Assembly (NCBI GenBank): GCA_028820945.1
Contig: JAPPHW010000239.1
Span: 1 to 18,711, forward strand
DNA from: Defluviicoccus sp.
GTDB taxonomy: Bacteria > Pseudomonadota > Alphaproteobacteria > MPNO01
DNA: 18,711 bases
Direction: 5' to 3'
Part shown: piece after piece, positions 1 through 7,664 of the stretch
How positions within the stretch are numbered: position 1 is the first letter of the stretch
How the letters are laid out: each line of letters begins with the position of its first letter
Position numbers and translations under genes: made by a program
The notes under the pieces: model-generated
Told to the model about the DNA's origin: nothing
Database searches by the model: none
What the model saw: only the letters and a program-made list of their open reading frames with translations

Positions 1-17
1 GGGCCGCCGCTCGGTCC

Positions 18-45
18 TTGATTTGACGACGGATTTGATTATACC
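18..45 (+). promoter_or_regulatory. Candidate sigma-70 promoter for petABC
   Basis: A TTGATT element (18-23) lies 16 bases before TATACC (40-45), in a short patch that is AT-rich compared with its surroundings. Transcription would start near base 52 and leave a leader of about 150 bases before petA. Bases 1-203 hold no convincing gene; the open frames there are shadows. The match to consensus is modest and was found by eye. Part of the control region may lie to the left of the window. Confidence 0.35.
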
Positions 46-203
46 CGTTCCCCTGCCCGGGGCGCGATTTGCGTCGCGGGCAACGGTTTCGGATTCGGCC
101 GCCCGGCTGCGTCCGAAGGCCGCGTTGCCGCCCTTTCCCGCGGCGGGTAGTGTTCGCGGTCGCAGAACGGACGTGTTTTCCTGCCCTGCCGAGAGGTTCT
201 TCT

Positions 204-755
204 ATGGCGGATTACGAGGACACCAAGGCCGGCCACGGCCACGGCGAAACGCGCCGCGATTTCCTTTATCTGGCGACCGGCGCGTTTGGCGCCGCCGGCA
301 GCGCGATCGCCCTGTGGCCGCTGATCCACCAGATGAGTCCCGCCAGGGACACACTGGCGCTGGCGACCACAGAGGTCGACCTGTCGCCGATCGAGCAGGG
401 CCAGAGCATCACCGTGGTGTGGCGCGGCAAACCGGTCTTCATCCGCCGCAGAACCGAGCAGGAGATCGAGGAAGCGCAGGCGGTCGCGCTCGACGACCTC
501 CCGGACCCCCAGACCGATGCCCAACGGACCAAGAAGCCGGAATGGCTGATCGTCGTCGGCGTCTGCACCCATCTCGGCTGCATCCCCAAGGGTCAGGCGA
601 CCGGCGACAGGAAGGGCGATTACGGCGGCTGGTTCTGCCCCTGCCACGGCTCGCACTACGACACGTCGGGACGCATCCGCAAGGGCCCCGCGCCGGAGAA
701 CCTGCCGGTGCCGACCTACGAGTTCCTGTCTGACGACCTCGTGCGGATCGGTTAG
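204..755 (+). CDS. petA: Ubiquinol-cytochrome c reductase iron-sulfur subunit (Rieske protein)
   Basis: This is the [2Fe-2S] subunit of cytochrome bc1; it takes one electron from ubiquinol and passes it to cytochrome c1 on the periplasmic side. The 183-residue protein opens with a twin-arginine-type anchor: RRDF at residues 17-20, then a hydrophobic helix at about 21-40 that also tethers it to the membrane. Both cluster-binding boxes are intact: CTHLGC (121-126) and CPCHGSHYD (145-153), which supply two Cys, two His and the disulfide pair. The stretch between anchor and first box has the long alphaproteobacterial form. The ATG at 204 is chosen because GAGAGG sits 7 bases upstream and because the upstream extension of the frame from base 69 is Arg/Pro-rich non-protein-like sequence. 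petB follows after 10 bases. Confidence 0.97.
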   Translation: MADYEDTKAGHGHGETRRDFLYLATGAFGAAGSAIALWPLIHQMSPARDTLALATTEVDLSPIEQGQSITVVWRGKPVFIRRRTEQEIEEAQAVALDDLPDPQTDAQRTKKPEWLIVVGVCTHLGCIPKGQATGDRKGDYGGWFCPCHGSHYDTSGRIRKGPAPENLPVPTYEFLSDDLVRIG

Positions 756-765
756 GGGGAAAGTC

Positions 766-2046
766 ATGACGCAGCCCTGGATGAAGAACCGCCTGGTTCA
801 GTGGATCGACTACCGCCTGCCGATGTTCTCCTTCATGGAGAAGGAGCTGATCGACTACCCGACCCCGCGCAACCTGAGCTACTGGTGGAATTTCGGTTCG
901 CTGGCGGGGATCGTGCTGGTCATCATGATCGTGACCGGCATCGTGCTGGCGATGCACTACACGCCGCACGTCGATTACGCCTTCGACAGCGTCGAGCGCA
1001 TCATGCGCGACGTGAACTACGGTTGGCTGATCCGCTACATCCACACCAACGGCGGCTCGGCCTTCTTCATCATCGTCTACATCCACATCTTCCGCGGGCT
1101 CTATTACGGCTCCTACAAGTCGCCGCGGGAAATTCTATGGATTCTGGGCGTGATCATCCTGCTCTGCATGATGGCCACCGCGTTCATGGGCTACGTCCTG
1201 CCGTGGGGCCAGATGAGCTTCTGGGGCGCGACCGTCATCACCAACCTGTTCTCGGCGGTGCCGATCGTGGGAGACGTTATCGTCACCTGGCTGTGGGGCG
1301 GCTTCACGGTCGACAACCCGACCCTCAACCGGTTCTACAGCCTGCACTATCTGATGCCGTTCGTGATCGTCGGCGTCGTCGCGCTGCACATGATCTCGCT
1401 GCACCAGCACGGCTCGAACAACCCGCTCGGCATCGACGCGAAGGGGCCGCAGGACAAGATCCCCTTCCACCCCTACTACACCGTCAAGGATATGTTCGGG
1501 CTGTGCGCGTTCCTGACGATCTTCGCCGGTTTCGTCTTCTTCGCGCCCAACTTCTTCGGCGAGCCCGAGAACTACATCCCGGCCGACCCGCTGGTGACGC
1601 CGCCGCATATCGTGCCGGAATGGTACTTCCTGCCCTACTACGCGATCCTGCGGTCGATCACCTTCGACGTCTGGTTCCTGTCGGCCAAGCTGATCGGCGT
1701 GGTGCTGATGTTCGGCTCCATCCTGATTCTCTTCCTCGTCCCGTGGCTCGACCGTTCGCCGGTCCGGAGCGCGCGCTACCGGCCGATCTACAAGCAGCTC
1801 TTCTGGGTGCTGGTGATCGATTGCCTCGTTCTGGGCTGGGTCGGCGGAAATCCGCCGGAGGGAATCTTCGTTATCATCGGGCAGATCGCGACGCTCTACT
1901 ATTTCGCACACTTCCTGGTTCTGCTGCCGCTGCTCTCCTTCATCGAGACGCCGCGCCCGTTGCCGACCAGCATCGCCGAGCCGGTGCTCGGCGGAAGCGG
2001 AGGGCCGCCGGCCGCGGCGGAACAGCCGATGGAGAAAGCGCAATGA
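766..2046 (+). CDS. petB: Cytochrome b subunit of the cytochrome bc1 complex
   Basis: This is the membrane core of ubiquinol:cytochrome c oxidoreductase; it carries hemes bL and bH and both quinone sites. At 426 residues it has the full bacterial/mitochondrial length, so it is not the split b6/subunit IV form. The four heme ligands are visible as two His pairs, each 14 residues apart: H93/H107 and H194/H208. The Qo-site motif PEWY is at 284-287, and [14 protein letters not shown] (142-155) is the usual Qo/cd1 region. About eight hydrophobic helices are evident, starting near residue 46. A GGGGGAAAG ribosome site precedes the ATG. The stop codon overlaps the start of petC (ATGA), which suggests coupled translation of b and c1. 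The C-terminal tail after about residue 405 is Gly/Ala/Pro-rich and probably disordered. Confidence 0.98.
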   Translation: MTQPWMKNRLVQWIDYRLPMFSFMEKELIDYPTPRNLSYWWNFGSLAGIVLVIMIVTGIVLAMHYTPHVDYAFDSVERIMRDVNYGWLIRYIHTNGGSAFFIIVYIHIFRGLYYGSYKSPREILWILGVIILLCMMATAFMGYVLPWGQMSFWGATVITNLFSAVPIVGDVIVTWLWGGFTVDNPTLNRFYSLHYLMPFVIVGVVALHMISLHQHGSNNPLGIDAKGPQDKIPFHPYYTVKDMFGLCAFLTIFAGFVFFAPNFFGEPENYIPADPLVTPPHIVPEWYFLPYYAILRSITFDVWFLSAKLIGVVLMFGSILILFLVPWLDRSPVRSARYRPIYKQLFWVLVIDCLVLGWVGGNPPEGIFVIIGQIATLYYFAHFLVLLPLLSFIETPRPLPTSIAEPVLGGSGGPPAAAEQPMEKAQ

Positions 2047-2807
2047 GGCGGACCGCCGGTGCCCTCGTCGCGGCGTTCGTGCTGATCGGCTCGAATCCCG
2101 CCCTGGCGGCTGAAGACGCTGCCCCGCCTCCCAGCATGAAGTGGACGTTCGACGGGCTATTCGGCTCGTTCGACCGCGCGGCGCTCCGGCGCGGCTTCCA
2201 GGTCTATACGGAGGTCTGCGCCGCCTGCCATTCGCTCAGGCTGGTGCACTATCGCAACCTCACGGAGATCGGGTTCTCGGAGGATCAGGTCAAGGCGATC
2301 GCGGCCGAGGCTGAGGTCACGGACGGCCCGGACGCCGAGGGCGAGATGTTCGACCGCCCCGGCCTTCCGAGCGACCGGTTCGTTTCGCCCTTCCCCAACG
2401 ACAACGCCGCGCGCGCCGCCAACAATGGCGCGCTGCCGCCGGATCTCTCGTTGGTGACCAAGTCGCGCATCGGCGGCCCGAACTACATTCACGGGCTCAT
2501 GGTCGGCTACAGGGACGCGCCGGACGACATGGAGATGTCGGAAGGCATGGAATACAACATGTACTTCCCGGGCCACCAGATCGCGATGGCGGCGCCGTTG
2601 AGCGACGAGCTGGTCGAATACGCGGACGGGACCGAAGCGACGGTCCCGCAAATGGCGAAGGACGTGACCAACTTCCTCGTCTGGGCCGCCGAGCCCGAGC
2701 TCGAAGAACGCAAGCGCATGGGCGTCAAGGTGGTCCTTTTCCTGTTGCTGCTCACGGGAATGCTCTTCGCGGTGAAGCGCGCGGTCTGGTCCAACGTCCC
2801 GCACTGA
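2043..2807 (+). CDS. petC: Cytochrome c1 subunit of the cytochrome bc1 complex
   Basis: This is the c-type heme subunit that receives electrons from the Rieske protein and hands them to a soluble or membrane cytochrome c. The 254-residue precursor has a Sec signal peptide (basic MRR, hydrophobic core, ALA-A cleavage near residue 22-23). The covalent heme site CAACH is at 59-63, the likely axial Met is M182 in IAMAAPL, and a C-terminal anchor helix spans about 229-244 followed by basic residues. These are all the expected parts of cytochrome c1. The ATG at 2043 overlaps the petB stop codon. The same frame stays open far upstream through petB, but that extension is a high-GC shadow and not a b-c1 fusion. 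mtnP starts 30 bases downstream. Confidence 0.97.
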   Translation: MRRTAGALVAAFVLIGSNPALAAEDAAPPPSMKWTFDGLFGSFDRAALRRGFQVYTEVCAACHSLRLVHYRNLTEIGFSEDQVKAIAAEAEVTDGPDAEGEMFDRPGLPSDRFVSPFPNDNAARAANNGALPPDLSLVTKSRIGGPNYIHGLMVGYRDAPDDMEMSEGMEYNMYFPGHQIAMAAPLSDELVEYADGTEATVPQMAKDVTNFLVWAAEPELEERKRMGVKVVLFLLLLTGMLFAVKRAVWSNVPH

Positions 2808-2837
2808 CGGCGGCCCGGGTCGCCGGGGGGAGACGGC

Positions 2838-3725
2838 ATGGCGGAACCGGGGACGCCACCGGTCATCGGGATCATCGGCGGCAGCGGCCTCTACGACATC
2901 GACGGTCTGACCGAGCGCCGCTGGGAATCGGTGAAGACGCCGTTCGGCACACCCTCCGACGAAATCCTTCTCGGGACGCTCGGCGGGCAGAAACTGGCCT
3001 TCCTGCCGCGCCACGGCCGGGGCCACGCGACGCCGCCGGGGGAGATCGACTTCCGCGCCAACATCGACGCTTTGAAGCGGGTCGGCGTCACCGAGATTCT
3101 CTCGCTCAGCGCCGTGGGCAGCCTCGACGGGGCGCTCGCCCCGGGCACCTTCGTGCTGGTCGACCAGTTCATCGACCGCACGTTCGCCCGGATCAAGACG
3201 TTCTTCGGCTCAGGCCTGGTCGCCCATGTGTCCATGGCCGACCCGGTGTGTCCGCGGCTCGGCGATGCGTTGGAGAAGGCCGCGTCGAACCTCGAAATCG
3301 AAACGGTACGCGGCGGCACGTATGTGGCGATCGACGGCCCGCAATTTTCCAGCCGGGCCGAGTCCGAGCTCTACCGCCAGTGGGGGGCCGACGTCATCGG
3401 CATGACCAACATGCCGGAGGCCAAACTCGCCCGCGAAGCGGAGATGTGCTACGCGACCGTGGCGATGGTGACCGACTACGATTGCTGGCATCCGGGGCAT
3501 GACGACGTCACGGTGGAGGCGGTCATCGCGGTGCTGCACGAAAACGCGGCCCGCGCCCGATCGCTGGTGGAGGCCGTGGTCCCTCTTCTGGCCGGCCGGG
3601 ATTCGGCGTGTGAGGCGGGCTGCCACACCGTTCTCGACACCGCCCTCATCACCCCTCCGGAAGCGCGCGATCCCGAGCTCGCGGCCCGGCTCGACGCGGT
3701 CGCGGGGCGCGTCCTCCGGCAATGA
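2838..3725 (+). CDS. mtnP: S-methyl-5'-thioadenosine phosphorylase
   Basis: MTA phosphorylase of the purine nucleoside phosphorylase family. It splits methylthioadenosine, the by-product of polyamine and some quorum-signal synthesis, with phosphate into adenine and methylthioribose-1-phosphate. The 295-residue protein is full length. Family marks are IIGGSGLYD (12-20, phosphate loop), LPRHGRGH (56-63), GPQFSSRAES (167-176), GMTNMPEAKLAREAE (188-202) and TDYDCWH (212-218). The NMPEAKLA and DYDCWH signatures separate MTA phosphorylase from ordinary purine nucleoside phosphorylases. A GGGGGGAGA ribosome site precedes the ATG. The stop codon overlaps the mtnA start (ATGA), and mtnA uses this enzyme's product. 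mtnP commonly follows petABC in alphaproteobacteria. Confidence 0.94.
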   Translation: MAEPGTPPVIGIIGGSGLYDIDGLTERRWESVKTPFGTPSDEILLGTLGGQKLAFLPRHGRGHATPPGEIDFRANIDALKRVGVTEILSLSAVGSLDGALAPGTFVLVDQFIDRTFARIKTFFGSGLVAHVSMADPVCPRLGDALEKAASNLEIETVRGGTYVAIDGPQFSSRAESELYRQWGADVIGMTNMPEAKLAREAEMCYATVAMVTDYDCWHPGHDDVTVEAVIAVLHENAARARSLVEAVVPLLAGRDSACEAGCHTVLDTALITPPEARDPELAARLDAVAGRVLRQ

Positions 3726-4822
3726 AGGTCGACGGGGTCCCGCGGCGGTCGATCCAACTCGCCGCCGATGGCGAGACCGTCGAGATCGTCGACCAGACCG
3801 CGCTGCCGCACCGCTTCGAGACGCGGCGGCTCGCGACACTCGAGGACGCGGTCGCGGCGATCCGCGACATGCGGGTGCGCGGCGCGCCGCTGATCGGCGC
3901 CACGGCGGCCTACGGGCTTTGCTTCGCCGTCCGCGAAGACCCTTCAGCCGCATCGATCGACAACGCCTGTGCGGCGCTCCGCGCGACCCGCCCCACGGCG
4001 GTCAACCTGCGATGGGCGCTCGACGACATGAGGGACCGGATGCTGACGGTGGATGAGACGCGGCGGGCCGGCGCCGCCTATGCGCGCGCAGCGGAAATCT
4101 GCGACGAGGATATCGCGATCAACGCCGCGATCGGCGAGAACGGTCTGGAGCTCCTGCGCACCGCGGCGAGCGGCAAGGCCGGGCCGGTGGACGTGCTGAC
4201 GCATTGCAACGCGGGCTGGCTTGCCACCGTCGACGGCGGGACCGCGCTCGCGCCGATTTATCGCGCCCACGACGCGGGGGTCGACGTTCACGTCTGGGTC
4301 GACGAGACGCGGCCCCGCAACCAGGGCGCCGGCCTCACCGCCTGGGAGCTCGCCGCGCACGGCGTTCCGCACACAGTGATCGTGGACAATGCGGGCGGGC
4401 ACCTGATGCGGGAGGGACGGGTCGACCTCTGCATCACGGGCACCGACCGGACCTGCGCCAACGGGGATGTCTGCAACAAGATCGGCACCTACCTGAAGGC
4501 CCTCGCCGCCTCCGATAACGGGATCCCGTTCTACGTCGCCCTGCCTGGTCCGACGATCGACTGGGCGGCGAAATCGGGCGCCGATCTGCCGATCGAGGAA
4601 CGCGCGGGCGAGGAGGTCTCGACCGTGACCGGCGAGACGGAATCGGGCGAGGTCCGGACGGTCCGCCTTACCCCGGCGGCGAGCCCGGTATTCAACCCGG
4701 GGTTCGACGTGACGCCGGCACGGCTGGTGACCGGGCTGATCACTGAGCGCGGCGTCGCCGTGGCGTCCGCGGAAGGCCTGCTTTCGCTCTATCCCGAGCG
4801 CCAGCGGGCGGCAACGGGATAG
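3722..4822 (+). CDS. mtnA: S-methyl-5-thioribose-1-phosphate isomerase
   Basis: This enzyme converts methylthioribose-1-phosphate to methylthioribulose-1-phosphate, the second step of MTA salvage. It belongs to the eIF2B alpha/beta/delta-like aldose-phosphate isomerase family and is full length at 366 residues. The phosphate-binding RGAPLIG is at 53-59. The two catalytic residues expected by analogy with Bacillus MtnA are C162 (HCNAG) and D242 (ITGTDR). NKIGTY (252-257) is also conserved. The start overlaps the mtnP stop by 4 bases, and the next gene begins 5 bases after the stop. No mtnB/C/D dehydratase-dioxygenase genes of the classical methionine cycle are in the window; an aldolase follows instead, which bears on how the product is used. 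Confidence 0.94.
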   Translation: MKVDGVPRRSIQLAADGETVEIVDQTALPHRFETRRLATLEDAVAAIRDMRVRGAPLIGATAAYGLCFAVREDPSAASIDNACAALRATRPTAVNLRWALDDMRDRMLTVDETRRAGAAYARAAEICDEDIAINAAIGENGLELLRTAASGKAGPVDVLTHCNAGWLATVDGGTALAPIYRAHDAGVDVHVWVDETRPRNQGAGLTAWELAAHGVPHTVIVDNAGGHLMREGRVDLCITGTDRTCANGDVCNKIGTYLKALAASDNGIPFYVALPGPTIDWAAKSGADLPIEERAGEEVSTVTGETESGEVRTVRLTPAASPVFNPGFDVTPARLVTGLITERGVAVASAEGLLSLYPERQRAATG

Positions 4823-4827
4823 CCGTC

Positions 4828-6846
4828 ATGATAAGCCTCTATTCGGCGCGCGACGCGGCCTCGACGGTGGCTCGTTACGGGACGGAAGGCGTTTCGGAAG
4901 ATGTCGCGCTTCGGGTGTACACGACCAGGCTTCTGGGAGGGGATCCGCGTCTCGTGCTTCACGGCGGGGGAAACACGTCGGTGAAGACCGGAATGACCGA
5001 CATACTGGGCGATCCCGTCGACGTGCTTTGCGTCAAGGGAAGCGGCTGGGACATGGCCGATATCGAACCGTCGGGACTGCCCGCGGTCCGACTCGAACCG
5101 CTGCGCCGCCTCGCCGCGCTCGACGGGCTCGGCGACGAGGAGATGGTCGACTACCAGCGCGGCAACCTTCTCGATTCGCGGGACCCCAACCCGTCGACGG
5201 AAACCCTGCTGCACGCCTTTCTGCCGCACAAATTCGTCGACCACACGCATGCGGATGCCGTCCTCGCGCTGACCGACCAGCCGGACGGCGAGGCGATCTG
5301 CCGCGAGGTCTATGGCGGGACGATGGGGCTGGTCCCATACATCATGCCGGGTTTCAAGCTCGCCAAAGCCTGTGCCGCGACTTACGCCACCGAACCGTCG
5401 ATCGAGGGTTTGATCCTGCTCAAGCACGGAATCTTCACCTTCGGCGAGACTGCCGAGGAAGCCTACGAACGGATGATCGCCGCCGTGACCAAGGCGGAAG
5501 CGCGCCTGGAACGGCGGCCGACCGCCATCCCGGCGGCTGCGCAACCGGCTGCGCCGGCGGCGGCAATCGCGCCGATCCTGCGGGGGCTCGCGAGCGGCGC
5601 CGGCCGTCTCATTCTCGATTTCCGGGGCGGCGAGGAGGTGCGCGGCTTCGTCGACGGGGAGGAACTGGAGCGCCGCGCGTCAGGTCCGGTAACGCCCGAC
5701 CATGTGATCCGCGCGAAGCCCAGCCCGCTGATTCTCCCGCCGCCGCGCCCGGGTGCCCTCGACCGTTTCCGGCAAGAGGCCGAAGCCGCGGTATCTTCCT
5801 TCGTGCGCGACTACCGGGCCTATTTCGAGCGCAACAACGCTCGCCAGGCGGAGCCCAAGCGGGCGCTCGACCCCTACCCGCGGGTGATCCTGGTGCGGGG
5901 GCTCGGGCTGTTCGGGCTCGGCAGCTCGGCCAAGGCGGCGGCGGTGGCGGCGGACCTCGCCGAGACGACGGCCCGGGTGGTGACCGCGGCGGAATCCATC
6001 GGCCGGTTCGAGAGTATCTCCGAGGCGGACATCTTCGACATCGAGTACTGGTCGCTCGAGCAGGCGAAACTCGGCAAGGCGGCCGAGAAGCCGCTCTCCA
6101 GCCGCATCGTCGCGGTGACCGGCGGCGCATCGGGCATCGGCCGGGCGACGGCGGAGGCTTTCGCGCGCGAAGGGGCAGAGGTCGCGATCCTCGACCGCGA
6201 TCGCGAAGCGGCGGAAAGCACGGCCGATAGAATCGGAGGCCGCGCCTTCGTCTGCGATGTCACCGATCCGGACTCGGTCGCGGGCGCCTTCGATGCGGTC
6301 GCCGAGTCGTTCGGCGGGCTCGACATACTCGTCTCCAACGCCGGCGCGGCATGGCAGGGGAAGATCGGCGAGGTCGACGAGGCGACGATCCGCGAGAGCT
6401 TCGAGCTCAACTTCTACGGCCATCAGCGCGCCGCCCAGGCGGCGGTCCGCATCATCCGCGCGCAGGGTCTCGGCGGCGTGCTGCTGTTCAACACGTCCAA
6501 GCAGGCGGTGAACCCCGGTCCCGATTTCGGCCCCTACGGCCTGCCCAAGGCGGCGACGCTGTTCCTGATGCGGCAATACACGCTCGACCACGGGGCGGAG
6601 GGTATTCGCGCCAACGCCGTGAATGCCGACCGCATAAGGGGCGGGCTGCTCACGCCCTCGATGATCGAGGAACGCGCCAGGGCGCGCGGAGTCTCGATCG
6701 AGGACTACATGGCCGGCAATCTGCTGGGGCGCGAGGTGACGGCGGATGATGTCGGAAAGGCATTCGTCGACCTCGCGCTCGCCGAAAAGACGACCGGCGC
6801 GGTGCTCACCGTCGACGGCGGCAACATCGCGGCGGCGCTGAGGTAG
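4828..6846 (+). CDS. Bifunctional class II aldolase / short-chain dehydrogenase
   Basis: A 672-residue two-domain enzyme of the family that includes rhamnulose-1-phosphate aldolase/lactaldehyde dehydrogenase (RhaE-like). The N-terminal class II aldolase/adducin domain (about 1-230) has GGGNTS (46-51) and Zn ligands H139 and H141 (DHTHAD) and H200 (LLKHGIF). A linker (about 231-425) leads to a Rossmann short-chain dehydrogenase: TGGASGIG (431-438), NAG (504-506), S557, and the catalytic Y570xxxK574 pair. Both active sites look intact. No rhamnose genes are nearby. The gene sits 5 bases after mtnA, so the natural substrate is likely methylthioribulose-1-phosphate, cleaved to dihydroxyacetone phosphate and methylthioacetaldehyde; the dehydrogenase would then reduce or oxidise that aldehyde. 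The fold assignment is firm; the substrate is inferred from position. Confidence 0.88.
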   Translation: MISLYSARDAASTVARYGTEGVSEDVALRVYTTRLLGGDPRLVLHGGGNTSVKTGMTDILGDPVDVLCVKGSGWDMADIEPSGLPAVRLEPLRRLAALDGLGDEEMVDYQRGNLLDSRDPNPSTETLLHAFLPHKFVDHTHADAVLALTDQPDGEAICREVYGGTMGLVPYIMPGFKLAKACAATYATEPSIEGLILLKHGIFTFGETAEEAYERMIAAVTKAEARLERRPTAIPAAAQPAAPAAAIAPILRGLASGAGRLILDFRGGEEVRGFVDGEELERRASGPVTPDHVIRAKPSPLILPPPRPGALDRFRQEAEAAVSSFVRDYRAYFERNNARQAEPKRALDPYPRVILVRGLGLFGLGSSAKAAAVAADLAETTARVVTAAESIGRFESISEADIFDIEYWSLEQAKLGKAAEKPLSSRIVAVTGGASGIGRATAEAFAREGAEVAILDRDREAAESTADRIGGRAFVCDVTDPDSVAGAFDAVAESFGGLDILVSNAGAAWQGKIGEVDEATIRESFELNFYGHQRAAQAAVRIIRAQGLGGVLLFNTSKQAVNPGPDFGPYGLPKAATLFLMRQYTLDHGAEGIRANAVNADRIRGGLLTPSMIEERARARGVSIEDYMAGNLLGREVTADDVGKAFVDLALAEKTTGAVLTVDGGNIAAALR

Positions 6847-6852
6847 GACAAA

Positions 6853-6880
6853 AAAGCGCCGGGCGAATACCCGGCGCTTT
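6853..6880. terminator. Bidirectional intrinsic terminator
   Basis: A perfect 11-bp stem (AAAGCGCCGGG, 6853-6863, pairing with CCCGGCGCTTT, 6870-6880) encloses a 6-base loop. It lies between the aldolase/dehydrogenase gene (+) and the dienelactone-hydrolase-like gene (-), whose ends face each other. Read on the - strand it is followed by a run of six T, so it is a good rho-independent terminator for the leftward genes. Read on the + strand the T tail is only the three T's that end the stem, so it is weaker for the petABC-mtn string. Confidence 0.85.
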
Positions 6881-6900
6881 CTCGCGACAGGATTCGGACC

Positions 6901-7575
6901 CTATCCTACGTGCTCGGCGAACAGAGCGAGGGCGCGCTCGTGGCAGCGGGCCTCGGCGCCCGCGTTGTAGACATCCCGGTCGTCGCAGCAGAAGCCGTGC
7001 GCGGAATCGTCATAGATGAAGGTCGGGACGTCGGGGTGGGCGTCCCGGATTGCCTGCACGTCTCCCATCGGGATCGCGTGGTCCTTGTCTCCGAAATGCA
7101 TCTGGATCGGCATGCGGGGCGTATCGCCCGCGGCGCGCGGCGCGACCCCGCCGCCGTAGCAGCTCACCGAGCAGGCGAGGCTGTCGAGGTTGCAGCCGCT
7201 GATCCAGGCCACGTAGCCGCCGAAGCAATAGCCGATCAGCCCGATCTTGCCGGCATCCGACAGCGCCTTCGCCGCGGCGTCGACATCGGCGAGGATCCAC
7301 TCGTCCGACAGGCTGCCGCGGAGCTCGCGACCCTTGCCGAACGACACCTCGTCATAGCCGAGTTCGACGCCCTTCTCCGTGCGATCGAACAGCGCCGGCG
7401 CGATCGCCGCGTAGCCCTTGCCGGCGAACATGTCGACGAGATGCCGGACGTGGCTGTTAACGCCGAAAATCTCCTGAATGACGACGACGCCGCCCTTCGC
7501 GGCCCCGGACGGGTCCGCCCGATAGCCCGCGAGCGTGTGGCCGTCCCCGGCGGTAAGCGTAACGGTCTGTCCCAT
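6901..7575 (-). CDS. Dienelactone hydrolase family protein
   Basis: A 224-residue alpha/beta-hydrolase of the dienelactone hydrolase (carboxymethylenebutenolidase) family. It has the nucleophile elbow GYCFGG with C117 as nucleophile, the supporting E35 in QEIFG, a likely acid D165 (DKDH) and catalytic H193 (SAHGF), so the full DLH Cys-Asp-His plus Glu set is present. The family acts on lactones or esters formed in aromatic breakdown, but many members have no known substrate. A GGGGGAG ribosome site precedes the ATG. It is the last gene of the leftward group, 69 bases after ychF, and may be read through from ychF or use the weak promoter near 7650. Its C-terminal half is unusually rich in Cys (nine by eye). 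Another DLH-like gene lies at 15339-16046. Confidence 0.88.
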   Translation of the reverse strand: MGQTVTLTAGDGHTLAGYRADPSGAAKGGVVVIQEIFGVNSHVRHLVDMFAGKGYAAIAPALFDRTEKGVELGYDEVSFGKGRELRGSLSDEWILADVDAAAKALSDAGKIGLIGYCFGGYVAWISGCNLDSLACSVSCYGGGVAPRAAGDTPRMPIQMHFGDKDHAIPMGDVQAIRDAHPDVPTFIYDDSAHGFCCDDRDVYNAGAEARCHERALALFAEHVG

Positions 7576-7607
7576 GTCTCCGGTCTCCCCCGATTGGAAA
7601 TGATGGC

Positions 7608-7623
7608 GGCCCGGAATCGGGCC
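7608..7623 (-). other. Hairpin in the ychF-DLH gap
   Basis: GGCCCG (7608-7613) and CGGGCC (7618-7623) form a 6-bp stem around a GAAT loop, in the 69-base gap after ychF. No T run follows directly on the - strand, so it is a poor intrinsic terminator. It could attenuate read-through or protect the 3' end of the ychF message. Confidence 0.3.
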
Positions 7624-7635
7624 TGCGATAGCGGA

Positions 7636-7664
7636 ATTGTACCGTCAAACGTTGAAGCGAAAAA
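7636..7664 (-). promoter_or_regulatory. Weak candidate promoter for the dienelactone-hydrolase-like gene
   Basis: On the - strand, TTTTTC (7659-7664, inside the end of ychF) lies 17 bases before TACAAT (7636-7641), a near-consensus -10 element. It would start transcription about 50 bases before the ATG at 7575. The -35 match is poor, so this is a suggestion only. Confidence 0.3.

Noticed and set aside
23..733. Open frame starting before petA in another frame
   Set aside because: It is Arg/Pro-rich and overlaps the clearly real Rieske gene; no domain is recognisable.
801..2807. A 668-codon open frame covering petB and petC, suggesting a fused b-c1 protein
   Set aside because: The part over petB is out of frame with cytochrome b and Arg/His/Leu-rich; only the portion from 2043, with a clean signal peptide and ATGA overlap, is real petC.
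4828..6846. Rhamnose catabolism gene (rhaE)
   Set aside because: Domain architecture fits, but no rhamnose isomerase, kinase, transporter or regulator is nearby, while the two preceding genes supply methylthioribulose-1-phosphate. Kept as an alternative, not as the call.
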